From the NCBI GenBank assembly GCA_937871985.1, contig CALMPB010000497.1, positions 1-23,996 of the forward strand: 23,996 nt of DNA, in the 5' to 3' direction. The position numbers and the translations under genes are program-made. This document shows, piece after piece, positions 1 through 6,948 of this stretch. This stretch comes from an uncultured Burkholderiaceae bacterium. Its GTDB lineage: Bacteria; Pseudomonadota; Gammaproteobacteria; Burkholderiales; Burkholderiaceae. How positions within the stretch are numbered: the stretch's first letter is position 1; every line of letters begins with the position of its first letter. The notes under the pieces were generated by a model. That model searched no databases, was not told where the DNA came from, and was given only the letters and a program-made list of their open reading frames with translations.

Positions 1-151
1 CAGCTACCGCTATCTGGCGGAATCCATCCGCATGCATCCCGACCAGGAAACCCTGGCCGCCATGCTCGAAACGGCGGGTTTGTCGCGGGTGCGCTACTTC
101 AACCTCACGGCGGGCGTCGTGGCGCTGCACGAAGGCGTGAAACTGGGCTGA
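1..151 (+). CDS. ubiE: UbiE C-terminus: ubiquinone/menaquinone C-methyltransferase (partial)
   Basis: This is the last 49 codons of a gene entering from the left edge, ending at TGA 149-151. The visible residues include [19 protein letters not shown] and the terminal [14 protein letters not shown] recognise these as the conserved C-terminus of UbiE, which in E. coli ends almost the same way. UbiE is the SAM-dependent C-methyltransferase that methylates the benzoquinol ring during ubiquinone synthesis and also acts on demethylmenaquinol. The SAM-binding Rossmann motifs lie outside the window. The downstream ubiJ and ubiB genes belong to the same pathway and support the call. Only the 3' end can be judged. 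Confidence 0.93.
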   Translation, partial: SYRYLAESIRMHPDQETLAAMLETAGLSRVRYFNLTAGVVALHEGVKLG

Positions 152-560
152 TTGCAGCCATGACGGCAAAAGCCGCTGCAGCCGCAATGTAATCGCGGCA
201 GCGGCAGCCTCCATGGCTGCTCCAGCGTCGTTTCCCGGCGGTTCGTCACGCTGCGTTCGGCCGTGGACGACCGTCCGGGCAGCCATCCTGCCCATGCTCC
301 TATCGGGCTTTATCGGCCGGCCGCTCGCTCGCCTTGTTCAAAGGCTCCCCATGCACTTCTCCAACAGGCCTTCCCAAGGGGATTCCGGCTGGGTTTTCCC
401 TTCTTCTTGAATTTCTTTTCAGGACCCTCCCGGTTTTTCGCCGATTAACCGCGTTTTAAGTTAATATTCAGCTTGTAGTAAGAAAACGCTGCGGGGCGTT
501 TTCTGTGAACTGCACACTAGCGTCAGGGCCTGGCCATGCGCTTCTACCGGAGAACACTAC
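152..560. other. Non-coding gap after ubiE with inverted repeats
   Basis: About 400 bases without a convincing gene. Open frames near 213-450 lack a ribosome binding site and have no recognisable protein features. Just after the ubiE stop, GCCGCTGC (172-179) pairs with GCAGCGGC (198-205). An overlapping stem, GCAGCC (204-209) with GGCTGC (215-220), follows. These could form alternative hairpins ending ubiE transcription, but no T-run follows either. The promoter of the next gene probably lies in the AT-richer stretch 430-480; I could not assign hexamers with confidence. Confidence 0.5.
481..504 (+). other. 9-bp perfect hairpin in the leader of the Tim44-like gene
   Basis: AGAAAACGC (481-489) is followed by a six-base loop and then GCGTTTTCT (496-504), a perfect 9-bp inverted repeat. 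It lies 56 bases before the ATG of the Tim44-like gene. The 3' arm contains TTTT, so it could be a weak terminator, an mRNA-stabilising 5' stem or a protein-binding palindrome. The sequence alone does not decide between these. Confidence 0.35.
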
Positions 561-1535
561 ATGTCTCGAAGACTACACAGATTTTTTGCCATCGCCATGC
601 TGGCGGTGTCGGCGGGCGCCCTGATGTCGGCCTCGTTCGACGCCGAGGCGCGGCGTATGGGGGGTGGCAAGAGCTTTGGGCGGCAGTCGTCCAATATTAC
701 CCAGCAGCGCCAGGCTGTTACGCCTCCGGCGGCGGCTTCGGCCACGCAGCGCAGCGCGGCGCCGGCGGCTGCCGCCGGCAGCGCCGCGGCGGCAGGCACG
801 GCGGCCAAAAGTGGCATGTCGCGCTTTTTGGGCCCGATCGCCGGCATAGCGGCGGGTCTGGGTATCGCCGCCCTGTTGTCCAACCTGGGGCTGGGTGGCG
901 CCTTCTTGGAAATGATGTCCAGCCTGGTACTCATCGCCTTGCTGGTCTTTGCCGTCATGTTCATCGTGCGTCGTCTGCGCGGCGCCTCGTCCGCGGCGCG
1001 GCCGGCCATGCAGGGGGCGCAAGGCGCGTTCCGCACTTCCAGCAACGGCAATGCGCCGGCCCAGCCATGGAATCAGGCCAGCCCTCCCGCTGTTGAACCC
1101 GTCTCGTCCGCGGCTCCGGCGCCAGCCGCTCCGGTCGATGAAGCCTGGTTCATCCCGGGCGATTTCGATACCCCCACTTTCCTGGCCAACGCCAAGGCGC
1201 AGTTCATCGCCATCCAAAAAATCTGGGACAGCGGCGACGTGGATCGTCTTTCCGAATACCTGACCGACGATCTCATCGCCGAGATCAAGCCGCAGATCCT
1301 GGCGCGCGAAGGCAAGGCCGAAGTCACCGAAGTGGTCTTGCTCAATGCCGAACTCCTGGGTATTGAAACCGTTGCGGGCGGCCACCTGGCCAGCGTGCGC
1401 TATTCGGGCATGCTGCGCGAGTCCGCCGGGGCCGAAGCCTTCCGTTTCGAAGAAGTGTGGAATCTCTACAAAGCCGAGAACGCGGGCTGGCTGCTGGCCG
1501 GCATCCAGCAAATTCCCGTCGACAACGCTAACTAG
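561..1535 (+). CDS. Tim44-like domain protein, secreted or membrane-anchored
   Basis: A 324-residue protein whose ATG is preceded by GGAGA at 549-553. Residues 1-30 form a basic-then-hydrophobic signal sequence ending ASFDAEA. A low-complexity Ala/Gln/Ser region follows (about 40-85). Hydrophobic stretches at about 88-110 and 113-137 follow, the second ending in RRLR, so a membrane anchor is likely. After another Ala/Pro linker, residues 205-322 have the character of a Tim44-like (MRPL45-type) domain: FLANAKAQFIAIQ, then the W-D-x-G-D segment, then YLTDDLIAEI. Tim44 domains bind membranes or partner proteins in mitochondria; bacterial versions have no settled role. The gene sits between ubiE and ubiJ/ubiB, which hints at a membrane or quinone-related role. 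The family call is fairly firm; the function is unknown. Confidence 0.82.
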   Translation: MSRRLHRFFAIAMLAVSAGALMSASFDAEARRMGGGKSFGRQSSNITQQRQAVTPPAAASATQRSAAPAAAAGSAAAAGTAAKSGMSRFLGPIAGIAAGLGIAALLSNLGLGGAFLEMMSSLVLIALLVFAVMFIVRRLRGASSAARPAMQGAQGAFRTSSNGNAPAQPWNQASPPAVEPVSSAAPAPAAPVDEAWFIPGDFDTPTFLANAKAQFIAIQKIWDSGDVDRLSEYLTDDLIAEIKPQILAREGKAEVTEVVLLNAELLGIETVAGGHLASVRYSGMLRESAGAEAFRFEEVWNLYKAENAGWLLAGIQQIPVDNAN

Positions 1536-1585
1536 TCAAAGGGAACACCAATCGGCCAGGCCGGCACGCGGGGTGCTGGTTTGGT

Positions 1586-1630
1586 CAAACAATCCGGGCC
1601 GGCCCTTAGGGCGCCGGCCCGGATTGTTTG
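1586..1630. terminator. Perfect 18-bp inverted repeat, likely bidirectional terminator
   Basis: The arm at 1586-1603 (CAAACAATCCGGGCCGGC) is the exact reverse complement of 1613-1630, with a 9-base loop. The stem has a GC-rich top and an A/T-rich base, so an RNA read rightward ends its stem in AUUGUUUG and one read leftward has the same ending. This is the usual look of a bidirectional intrinsic terminator, although no long U-tract extends past the stem. It lies 50 bases after the Tim44-like gene and should separate it from ubiJ-ubiB. Confidence 0.62.
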
Positions 1631-1656
1631 CATTCCGCCCGGCAAAGATTTTTCTA

Positions 1657-1685
1657 TTGTCAGTTAAACTTAGGGCTGGAACATT
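1657..1685 (+). promoter_or_regulatory. Possible sigma70 promoter for ubiJ-ubiB
   Basis: TTGTCA (1657-1662) matches five of six -35 consensus bases. With a 17-base spacer it is followed by AACATT (1680-1685), a poor -10. It lies just after the inverted repeat and 37 bases before the ubiJ ATG, where a promoter would be expected if the repeat terminates upstream transcription. The position supports it more than the sequence does. Confidence 0.25.
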
Positions 1686-1721
1686 TTTCCCTGTGTGTCG
1701 CGCTGGCCGCGAGTTTTCGTC

Positions 1722-2363
1722 ATGCTTCCTATTCCCTCTTTTCTTGCTCCCGCCTATGTGTTCGCCAGCGCGCTCAACAAGCTGCTGCGGCGCGAGCCGT
1801 GGGCGCTCGAAAAACTGGCCCGCCATGCCGGTAAAACGGTGCGTTTTGCCGTCGGGCCCTGGGTGGCGGGGCTGACGCTGCTGTCCGACGGCGGTGTGCA
1901 GCCGTCCGATCCGGCGGTCGTTCCCGATGTCACGCTAACCATTCCCACTGCGAATCTGGGGCGGGTGCCGCAAGCCTTGCGCTCGGCCGACCCTGCGGAA
2001 ATCGCCAATCTTATGCATGTGCAGGGCGATGCGGGCCTGGCCGCCGTCGTGTCCGAACTGGCGCGCGACTTGCGCTGGGACGCTGAAGACGACCTGGCAA
2101 GGGTAGTGGGCGATGTGGCGGCGGTACGCCTTCTGGGCGGCGCCAGAATGCTGCTGGACGGCACGCGGCGGGCGGGCCGCCGTTTTGCGGGCAATGTGGG
2201 CGAATACCTGTCCGAAGAAAGCCGTATCCTGTTGTCCCGGCCGCCGTTCGTGGAGTGGCAGGCCGGCATCCAGGCTGCGCGGCAGCGCCTCGATGCGCTT
2301 GAGCGCAGCGTGGCGGGGCTGGAACATCGCGCTGCGCGCCAAGGCCGGAACCGCGCATGCTGA
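1722..2363 (+). CDS. ubiJ: UbiJ: SCP2-domain ubiquinone biosynthesis accessory factor
   Basis: A 213-residue protein resembling E. coli UbiJ (about 200 residues), with an SCP2-type lipid-binding domain at about 15-120. The hallmark is the [12 protein letters not shown] segment followed by a run of short strands including DVTLTIPT and the helix [13 protein letters not shown] helical C-terminus ([19 protein letters not shown]) looks like a short coiled coil. UbiJ belongs to the soluble Ubi complex with the hydroxylases and UbiK, and its SCP2 fold is thought to carry the greasy intermediates. I chose ATG 1722; a GTG at 1695 in the same frame would add nine residues of unlikely composition. The gene overlaps ubiB by 7 bases, so the two are probably translationally coupled. 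Confidence 0.85.
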   Translation: MLPIPSFLAPAYVFASALNKLLRREPWALEKLARHAGKTVRFAVGPWVAGLTLLSDGGVQPSDPAVVPDVTLTIPTANLGRVPQALRSADPAEIANLMHVQGDAGLAAVVSELARDLRWDAEDDLARVVGDVAAVRLLGGARMLLDGTRRAGRRFAGNVGEYLSEESRILLSRPPFVEWQAGIQAARQRLDALERSVAGLEHRAARQGRNRAC

Positions 2364-3913
2364 CCTTGTTTCGATTTGTCCGCATTGTTTTCATAGCGCT
2401 GCGCTACCGGCTCGACGAACTGGTGCTGTCGAGCATCAAGCATCCCATTGCCCATTGCCTGTTGCGCGTCGTCCGTTTCGGGCGCCCGCCCCGTGTCCCG
2501 CGCGGCGTGCGCCTGCGTCTGGCGCTGGAGTCGCTGGGACCCATTTTCGTCAAGTTCGGCCAGGTGTTGTCCACGCGCCGCGATCTCATCCCCCTGGACG
2601 TCGCCACCGAGCTGGCCTTGCTGCAGGATCGCGTGCCGCCGTTTCCTTCCGACAAGGCGGCGGCCTGCATCGAAGCGGCGCTGGGCAGCTCTCCGCACCA
2701 GTTGTTCCGGCATTTCGAGGTCGATCCGGTGGCGTCGGCCTCGATTGCCCAGGTGCACTTCGCCGTCATGCACGACGGGCGCGAGGTGGCCGTCAAGGTG
2801 CTGCGCCCGGGCATGCTCGGCATTATCGAAAAAGACCTGGCGCTGATGCGGGTGCTGGCCAGCGTGGTCGAGCGGCTTGCGCCCGACAGCCGGCGCCTGA
2901 AACCGCGCGAAGTCGTGGCCGAGTTCAATAAATACCTGCACGACGAGTTGGATCTGGTGCGCGAAGCCGCCAATTGCAGCCAGTTGCGGCGCAATTTCGG
3001 GCCGGATACCGGCCGCGCGCATTTGCTGATGGTGCCGGAAGTGGTCTGGGAGCTGACCACGACCACGGTGTTCACCATGGAAAGAATGCATGGCATACCG
3101 GTAAGCCACATCGACCGCCTGCGGGCGGCGGGGGTCAATATTGGCGAGCTGGCCCGCATGGGGGTCGAAATATTCTTTACCCAGGTCTTCGCCGACGGTT
3201 TTTTTCACGCCGACATGCATCCGGGCAATATCTACGTTTCCGACACGCCCGACACGCTCGGGCGCTACATCGCCCTGGATTTCGGCATTGTGGGCTCGCT
3301 GTCCGAGCACGATAAAAACTATCTGGCGCAGAATTTCTTGGCCTTCTTCCGGCGCGACTATCGCCGCGTGGCGCAATTGCACATCGAGTCGGGCTGGGTG
3401 CCCGCCGGCACGCGCGAAGAAGAGCTCGAAGGGGCGGTGCGGGCCGTGTGCGAGCCGTATTTCGACCGCCCGCTGGCCGAGATTTCGCTGGGACAGGTGT
3501 TGCTGCGCCTGTTCCAGACCTCGCGGCGCTTCAATGTGGAAATCCAGCCCCAACTGGTCTTGTTGCAAAAAACACTGCTGAATGTGGAAGGGATGGGGCG
3601 CGAGCTGGATCCGGCGCTGGATCTCTGGAAAACGGCCAAGCCTTTTCTGGAAAAATGGATGCGCGAAAGGGTGGGGCTGGCCGGTTTGCGCCAGCGTCTG
3701 GACAAAGAGGCGGCCCAGTGGGTGCAGATTTTGCCCGAATTGCCGCGCCTGGTGCACGGCACCCTGTCGCGTCCCGACTCCCTGCCGCAAATCAAACTGG
3801 AAATCGACCAGCTGCGCCGCGCCCAGGAACATACCAATCGCCTGCTCATGGTCTTTGCCGCCACGGTGGCGGTGGCCGTGGGCGTTGCAATTTGGGCACT
3901 TGCAGGACAATAA
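2357..3913 (+). CDS. ubiB: UbiB: atypical ABC1/ADCK-family kinase-like ubiquinone protein
   Basis: A 518-residue protein of the UbiB/COQ8 family, close to the usual length of about 520-545. Visible family marks are the KFGQ element at 66-69 (the KxGQ extension motif), the alanine-rich loop ASASIAQVH at 126-134 replacing the glycine-rich loop, and the ATP-site lysine K147 in VAVKVLRPG. An ELDL segment lies near 197-200. The catalytic-loop analogue HADMHPGN is at 284-291 and the metal-binding DFG at 308-310. A hydrophobic helix at about 494-516 anchors the C-terminus to the inner membrane. UbiB is needed for aerobic ubiquinone synthesis, probably as an ATPase handling membrane-bound intermediates rather than as a protein kinase. 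The ATG lies inside the ubiJ 3' end, which indicates an operon. No key residue is missing. Confidence 0.96.
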   Translation: MLTLFRFVRIVFIALRYRLDELVLSSIKHPIAHCLLRVVRFGRPPRVPRGVRLRLALESLGPIFVKFGQVLSTRRDLIPLDVATELALLQDRVPPFPSDKAAACIEAALGSSPHQLFRHFEVDPVASASIAQVHFAVMHDGREVAVKVLRPGMLGIIEKDLALMRVLASVVERLAPDSRRLKPREVVAEFNKYLHDELDLVREAANCSQLRRNFGPDTGRAHLLMVPEVVWELTTTTVFTMERMHGIPVSHIDRLRAAGVNIGELARMGVEIFFTQVFADGFFHADMHPGNIYVSDTPDTLGRYIALDFGIVGSLSEHDKNYLAQNFLAFFRRDYRRVAQLHIESGWVPAGTREEELEGAVRAVCEPYFDRPLAEISLGQVLLRLFQTSRRFNVEIQPQLVLLQKTLLNVEGMGRELDPALDLWKTAKPFLEKWMRERVGLAGLRQRLDKEAAQWVQILPELPRLVHGTLSRPDSLPQIKLEIDQLRRAQEHTNRLLMVFAATVAVAVGVAIWALAGQ

Positions 3914-3993
3914 ATTGGGTATTACGCTAAACCTTATGATTTTTAGTGTATTGCAGCAATCCTGACATATAGATGATAAAAAGGGGCTATACC

Positions 3994-4110
3994 ATGAACG
4001 CAATCAGGGGTGCGGGCGGTAGAAACTGTTCATGCCTCCGGCGTTCGGCCTTCGCGGAAACCGCCGTCCCAGGACCGGCTTGCTTTCGGATCGTGTATTC
4101 GAAGGTATAA
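3994..4110 (+). CDS. Possible 38-residue small ORF with a good ribosome binding site
   Basis: An ATG at 3994 is preceded by AAGGGG (3981-3986) with a 7-base spacer, a better Shine-Dalgarno than many genes here have. It encodes 38 residues starting MNAIRGAGGRN, contains a CSC pair near residue 12-14 and two Arg-rich spots, and stops at TAA 4108-4110. That is 23 bases before the next gene's ATG. I do not recognise the peptide and see no transmembrane segment. It could be a leader peptide or an upstream ORF coupled to the di-iron protein, or the SD could be chance. Confidence 0.3.
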   Translation: MNAIRGAGGRNCSCLRRSAFAETAVPGPACFRIVYSKV

Positions 4111-4111
4111 A
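4083..4111 (+). promoter_or_regulatory. Candidate promoter for the di-iron protein gene
   Basis: TATAAA (4106-4111) matches five of six -10 consensus bases, with a weak CTTTCG at the -35 position (4083-4088) after a 17-base spacer. A start near 4118 would leave a short leader holding just the AAGAGAG ribosome binding site (4121-4127) before ATG 4134. The -35 is poor, so transcription might instead come from upstream. Confidence 0.28.
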
Positions 4112-4133
4112 CAATTACACAAGAGAGATCCTT

Positions 4134-4991
4134 ATGCTTTATCCTGAACTGTTCAAATCAATGGAAGCGGTGCGCTGGAACATGGCGTCCGACATTCCAT
4201 GGGACGATTTCGACGGCAGCAAGCTTTCGGATGATCAGGCATACACGATCAAAATGAATGCCATTACCGAATGGGCCGCTCTGCCGGCCACCGAAATGTT
4301 CCTGCGCGACAATCGCGACGACAGCGATTTTTGCGCATTCATGTCCATCTGGTTCTACGAAGAACAAAAGCATTCGCTGGCGCTTATCGAGTATCTGCGC
4401 CGTTTCCGGCCCGAACTCGTGCCCACCGAGCAAGAACTGCATAATGTGCGCTTCGAGTTCGACCCGGCCCCCGCGCTCGAAACCCTGATGCTGCATTTTT
4501 GCGGCGAGATCCGCCTGAACCACTGGTACCGGCGGGCGTCCGACTGGCATACCGAGCCCGTCATCAAAAGCATTTACAAAATCATCGCCCAGGACGAAGC
4601 GCGGCACGCCGGCGCGTACTTGCGCTACATGAAGCGCGCCCTGGTGCACAAGGGCAGCGAGTTCGGCCAGCAGGCCCGGCTGGCGTTCGCCAAGATCGGC
4701 GTGCTCATGGCGTCGGCCCACCGCACGCCGCAGGCGCTGCACCCTACCAATCTGCACGTCAACAAAGACATGTTCCCCAACGATACGGTGCAGTCCAAGC
4801 TGCCGTCGCCCGGCTGGCTCGAGAACTGGCTCGACAACCAGATCCTGTTCGACAAGGAGTGGGAAGGCAAAGTCAGCTCGCGCATTCTGCACAATATGTC
4901 GCTGCTCATGGACACCACGTTCAATACGGTGCAAGACCTGAACCGCTATCGCAAGGAAATCACCAAGTCCCTGCCGGCCGTGGCGGCATAA
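4134..4991 (+). CDS. Di-iron ferritin-like protein (acyl-ACP-desaturase-like fold), function unknown
   Basis: A 285-residue protein starting at ATG 4134, with AAGAGAG six bases upstream. An in-frame ATG at 4032 has no ribosome binding site. It carries the carboxylate/histidine ligand pattern of a four-helix-bundle di-iron enzyme: E46 (NAITEWA), E77xxH80 in WFYEEQKH, E125 (GEIRLNHW), and E155xxH158 in QDEARHA. The spacing (31, 48, 30 residues) resembles soluble acyl-ACP desaturases (EExxH and DExxH motifs), though the protein is shorter than plant desaturases. The expected chemistry is O2 activation at an Fe-Fe site; the substrate is unknown. It follows ubiB and lies 6 bases before rfaE2, so it is probably co-transcribed with the latter. 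Alternatives are a COQ7-like hydroxylase or an iron-binding ferritin relative. The di-iron site is well supported; the reaction is not. Confidence 0.8.
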   Translation: MLYPELFKSMEAVRWNMASDIPWDDFDGSKLSDDQAYTIKMNAITEWAALPATEMFLRDNRDDSDFCAFMSIWFYEEQKHSLALIEYLRRFRPELVPTEQELHNVRFEFDPAPALETLMLHFCGEIRLNHWYRRASDWHTEPVIKSIYKIIAQDEARHAGAYLRYMKRALVHKGSEFGQQARLAFAKIGVLMASAHRTPQALHPTNLHVNKDMFPNDTVQSKLPSPGWLENWLDNQILFDKEWEGKVSSRILHNMSLLMDTTFNTVQDLNRYRKEITKSLPAVAA

Positions 4992-4997
4992 CCGCGC

Positions 4998-5480
4998 ATG
5001 GCCGCGCGTTTCGAAGCCAAGGTGCTGAGCCGCGACGAGTGCGTGGCGGCGGCGCGGGCCGGCACGCTGGCCCGCCCTTTGGTCTTTACCAATGGCGTGT
5101 TCGACATCCTGCACCGCGGGCATGTCACCTACCTGGATGCCGCCGCCCAGCTCGGCGCGACGCTGGTCGTGGCGGTCAATACCGACGAATCGGTGCGCCG
5201 TCTGGGCAAGGGGGCCGACCGCCCCCTCAATCGCCAGGAAGACCGTGCCGCGCTGCTGGCTGCTTTGGCGTGCGTGTCGGCGGTTACCCTGTTCAGCGAA
5301 GACACGCCCCAGGCGTTGATCGAGCAATTGCGGCCCGACATCATCGTCAAGGGCGGCGACTACAACATGGAAAGCCTGCCCGAAACCGCCAGTGTCAAAA
5401 GCTGGGGGGGCAGGGCGGTAGCCATTCCCTTCGAGTTCGAGCGCTCGACCACCGCCTTGCTGCGCAAGATACGGAGTTAG
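4998..5480 (+). CDS. rfaE2: RfaE2/HldC: D-glycero-beta-D-manno-heptose 1-phosphate adenylyltransferase
   Basis: A 160-residue stand-alone nucleotidyltransferase matching the C-terminal half of E. coli HldE. The cytidylyltransferase signature GVFDILHRGH is at 33-42, preceded by FTN. The KGGDY motif lies near 117-121 and the RSTTALLRKI motif closes the protein. It adds AMP to heptose 1-phosphate to make ADP-D-glycero-beta-D-manno-heptose for the LPS inner core, in the cytoplasm. The kinase half (RfaE1) must be a separate gene outside the window, the common split arrangement in betaproteobacteria. It begins 6 bases after the di-iron protein gene, so it is probably translated from the same mRNA. 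Confidence 0.95.
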   Translation: MAARFEAKVLSRDECVAAARAGTLARPLVFTNGVFDILHRGHVTYLDAAAQLGATLVVAVNTDESVRRLGKGADRPLNRQEDRAALLAALACVSAVTLFSEDTPQALIEQLRPDIIVKGGDYNMESLPETASVKSWGGRAVAIPFEFERSTTALLRKIRS

Positions 5481-5485
5481 CGCCA

Positions 5486-5501
5486 CGCGCCGGCCGGCGC
5501 G
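5486..5501. repeat. 16-bp perfect GC palindrome between convergent genes
   Basis: CGCGCCGG (5486-5493) is followed directly by its reverse complement CCGGCGCG (5494-5501), six bases after the rfaE2 stop. A weaker stem (GGCGC with GCGCC, roughly 5529-5549) follows toward tolC. The palindrome lies between the convergent rfaE2 and tolC genes, where terminators are expected, but no T-run accompanies it. Confidence 0.35.
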
Positions 5502-5556
5502 AGTCAACGGCATATCAAAAGTAGCGGGCGCACTGCCCTTTGGCGCCTGGGCGTGT

Positions 5557-6945
5557 TCAGTCGTCCAGCGTCTGGCTGCGAAGGGATGGCGTGCTTGCCG
5601 CGCCCTGCCCGGCGTCCAGCAAATGGTTGATGGCCACGATGTCCGCCTCGTCCAGGATGCCGCTGCTGGCCTTGAGCCGCAGGCTGTGCATCAAGGTGTC
5701 GTAGCGGGCCCGGAACAGCGCGCGCCGCGTTTCGTACAGCTGCTGCTGGGCATTGAGGACGTCGATGTTCACACGAACGCCGATTTCGTAGCCGGTTTTA
5801 TTGGCGTTAAGCGAGGCAAGGCTGGATTTCTCGGCGGCTTGCAGGGCTTCGATCTGGGCCAGGCCCGAGGTGACGCCCGAGAAATATTGCTGGGCCGATT
5901 GCACGGCCTGGCGTTTGGCGGCTTCCAGTTCGTAGCGGGCTTGTTGCAGACGCGAGGTTTGCTCGCGGACTTGCGACGAGACCTCGCCGCCCGAATAAAT
6001 GGGGATGGAAAGCTGCAGGCCCACCGTGGTGTCGAGGGAGCGGGGCCCGTTCTGCACGCCGTAGATGCCGCGGTCGCTGGCGCTGCCCGTTTGGGCGTAC
6101 AAGCTCAGCGTGGGGGCGTGCCCGCTTTTGGCGATATCGATTTGTTTCTCGGAAATTCTGGTGGCCAGCCGGGCGCGGGTTACGGCAAGATTGGCTTGCG
6201 AGGCCTGGGCCGTCCAGTCGCCCAGGTTATCGGGCCGGGGCGGCGGCAATCGCGTTTTGGCATTCAGGCCGGCAAGCGCGCCCGGGCGCTCGTTGATGAT
6301 CTTGGCAAGCTGATCCTGGCTGACTTGCACGGCATTGCGCGCCTGCAGCTCGCTGGCGTTGAGCAGGTCGAGCCGCGATTGGGCCTCGTAGGTGTCGGCA
6401 ATGGTCGTGCTACCAAGCTCGAATCCCTTTTTTGCCGCCTGCAGCTGCGTGGCGACCGCCTGCTTCTGGGCCAGCAGGGTGTGCAGGGAATCCTGCGCCG
6501 CCAGAACCTCGAAGTAGGCCTGGGCGACGCGCAGGATCAACTCTTGATAGGCTTGCCGGGCGCCCAGCTCGGCCGAGTGGGCGATGAACTCGGACTGCTT
6601 GAGCCTGTCCCAGTCGCCGATGTTGACGATGGGCTGGGTAAGGGTCAGGTTCCACAGGCCGCGCGTATCGGTCGTGCCTTGCTGTAGGTTTTGCAGGCGG
6701 CGCGTGTTGTCCACTTCGGCGCCGCCGCCGGCGGTGATGTAGGGCAGCAGCCTGGCCCGTGCCTGGGGGATTTTTTCCTGGTCGGCGCGGCTTTGGGCGC
6801 GCGCGGCCGCATAGATGGGGTCGCGCTGCCGGGCGGCATTCCAGATTTGCAGCAAGTCTTGCGTAGTTTGCGCATGGGCGGGAAACAGGCCGCTTGCCAG
6901 CGCCAGCGCCGCCAGGCTCGTGCCTACCGCGAACGGCGCGGGCAT
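5557..6945 (-). CDS. tolC: TolC-family outer membrane efflux/type I secretion channel
   Basis: A 462-residue protein with a signal peptide (cleavage near AHA-Q at 25). It has the two-fold repeated TolC layout: LLQIWNAARQRDPIYAAARAQ opens repeat one and an equivalent helix follows near 230. Further marks are LTQPIVNIGDW in the first barrel segment, GLQLSIPIYSGGEVSSQV in the second, and a late YEIGVRVNIDVLNAQQQLYETRR motif typical of type I secretion TolC proteins. It forms a trimeric outer-membrane beta barrel with a periplasmic alpha tunnel for drug efflux or protein export. The ATG is 3 bases after the stop of the PCMT-like gene, so the two are tightly coupled. No membrane-fusion or inner-membrane pump gene is adjacent, so it probably serves unlinked transporters. 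Confidence 0.93.
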   Translation of the reverse strand: MPAPFAVGTSLAALALASGLFPAHAQTTQDLLQIWNAARQRDPIYAAARAQSRADQEKIPQARARLLPYITAGGGAEVDNTRRLQNLQQGTTDTRGLWNLTLTQPIVNIGDWDRLKQSEFIAHSAELGARQAYQELILRVAQAYFEVLAAQDSLHTLLAQKQAVATQLQAAKKGFELGSTTIADTYEAQSRLDLLNASELQARNAVQVSQDQLAKIINERPGALAGLNAKTRLPPPRPDNLGDWTAQASQANLAVTRARLATRISEKQIDIAKSGHAPTLSLYAQTGSASDRGIYGVQNGPRSLDTTVGLQLSIPIYSGGEVSSQVREQTSRLQQARYELEAAKRQAVQSAQQYFSGVTSGLAQIEALQAAEKSSLASLNANKTGYEIGVRVNIDVLNAQQQLYETRRALFRARYDTLMHSLRLKASSGILDEADIVAINHLLDAGQGAASTPSLRSQTLDD

Positions 6946-6948
6946 GGC

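Noticed and set aside
213..448. Two short overlapping open frames in the gap after ubiE
   Set aside because: No ribosome binding site, no recognisable protein features, and Pro/Arg/Ser-rich composition typical of non-coding GC-rich DNA.
1754..4003. A 749-codon open frame on the minus strand opposite ubiJ and ubiB
   Set aside because: It is exactly antisense to two well-recognised genes, is rich in His/Gln/Arg as GC-rich antisense frames are, and has no recognisable domain.
4032..4133. A longer start for the di-iron protein at ATG 4032
   Set aside because: No Shine-Dalgarno, an Arg/Gly/Pro-rich extension, and a good SD at the internal ATG 4134.
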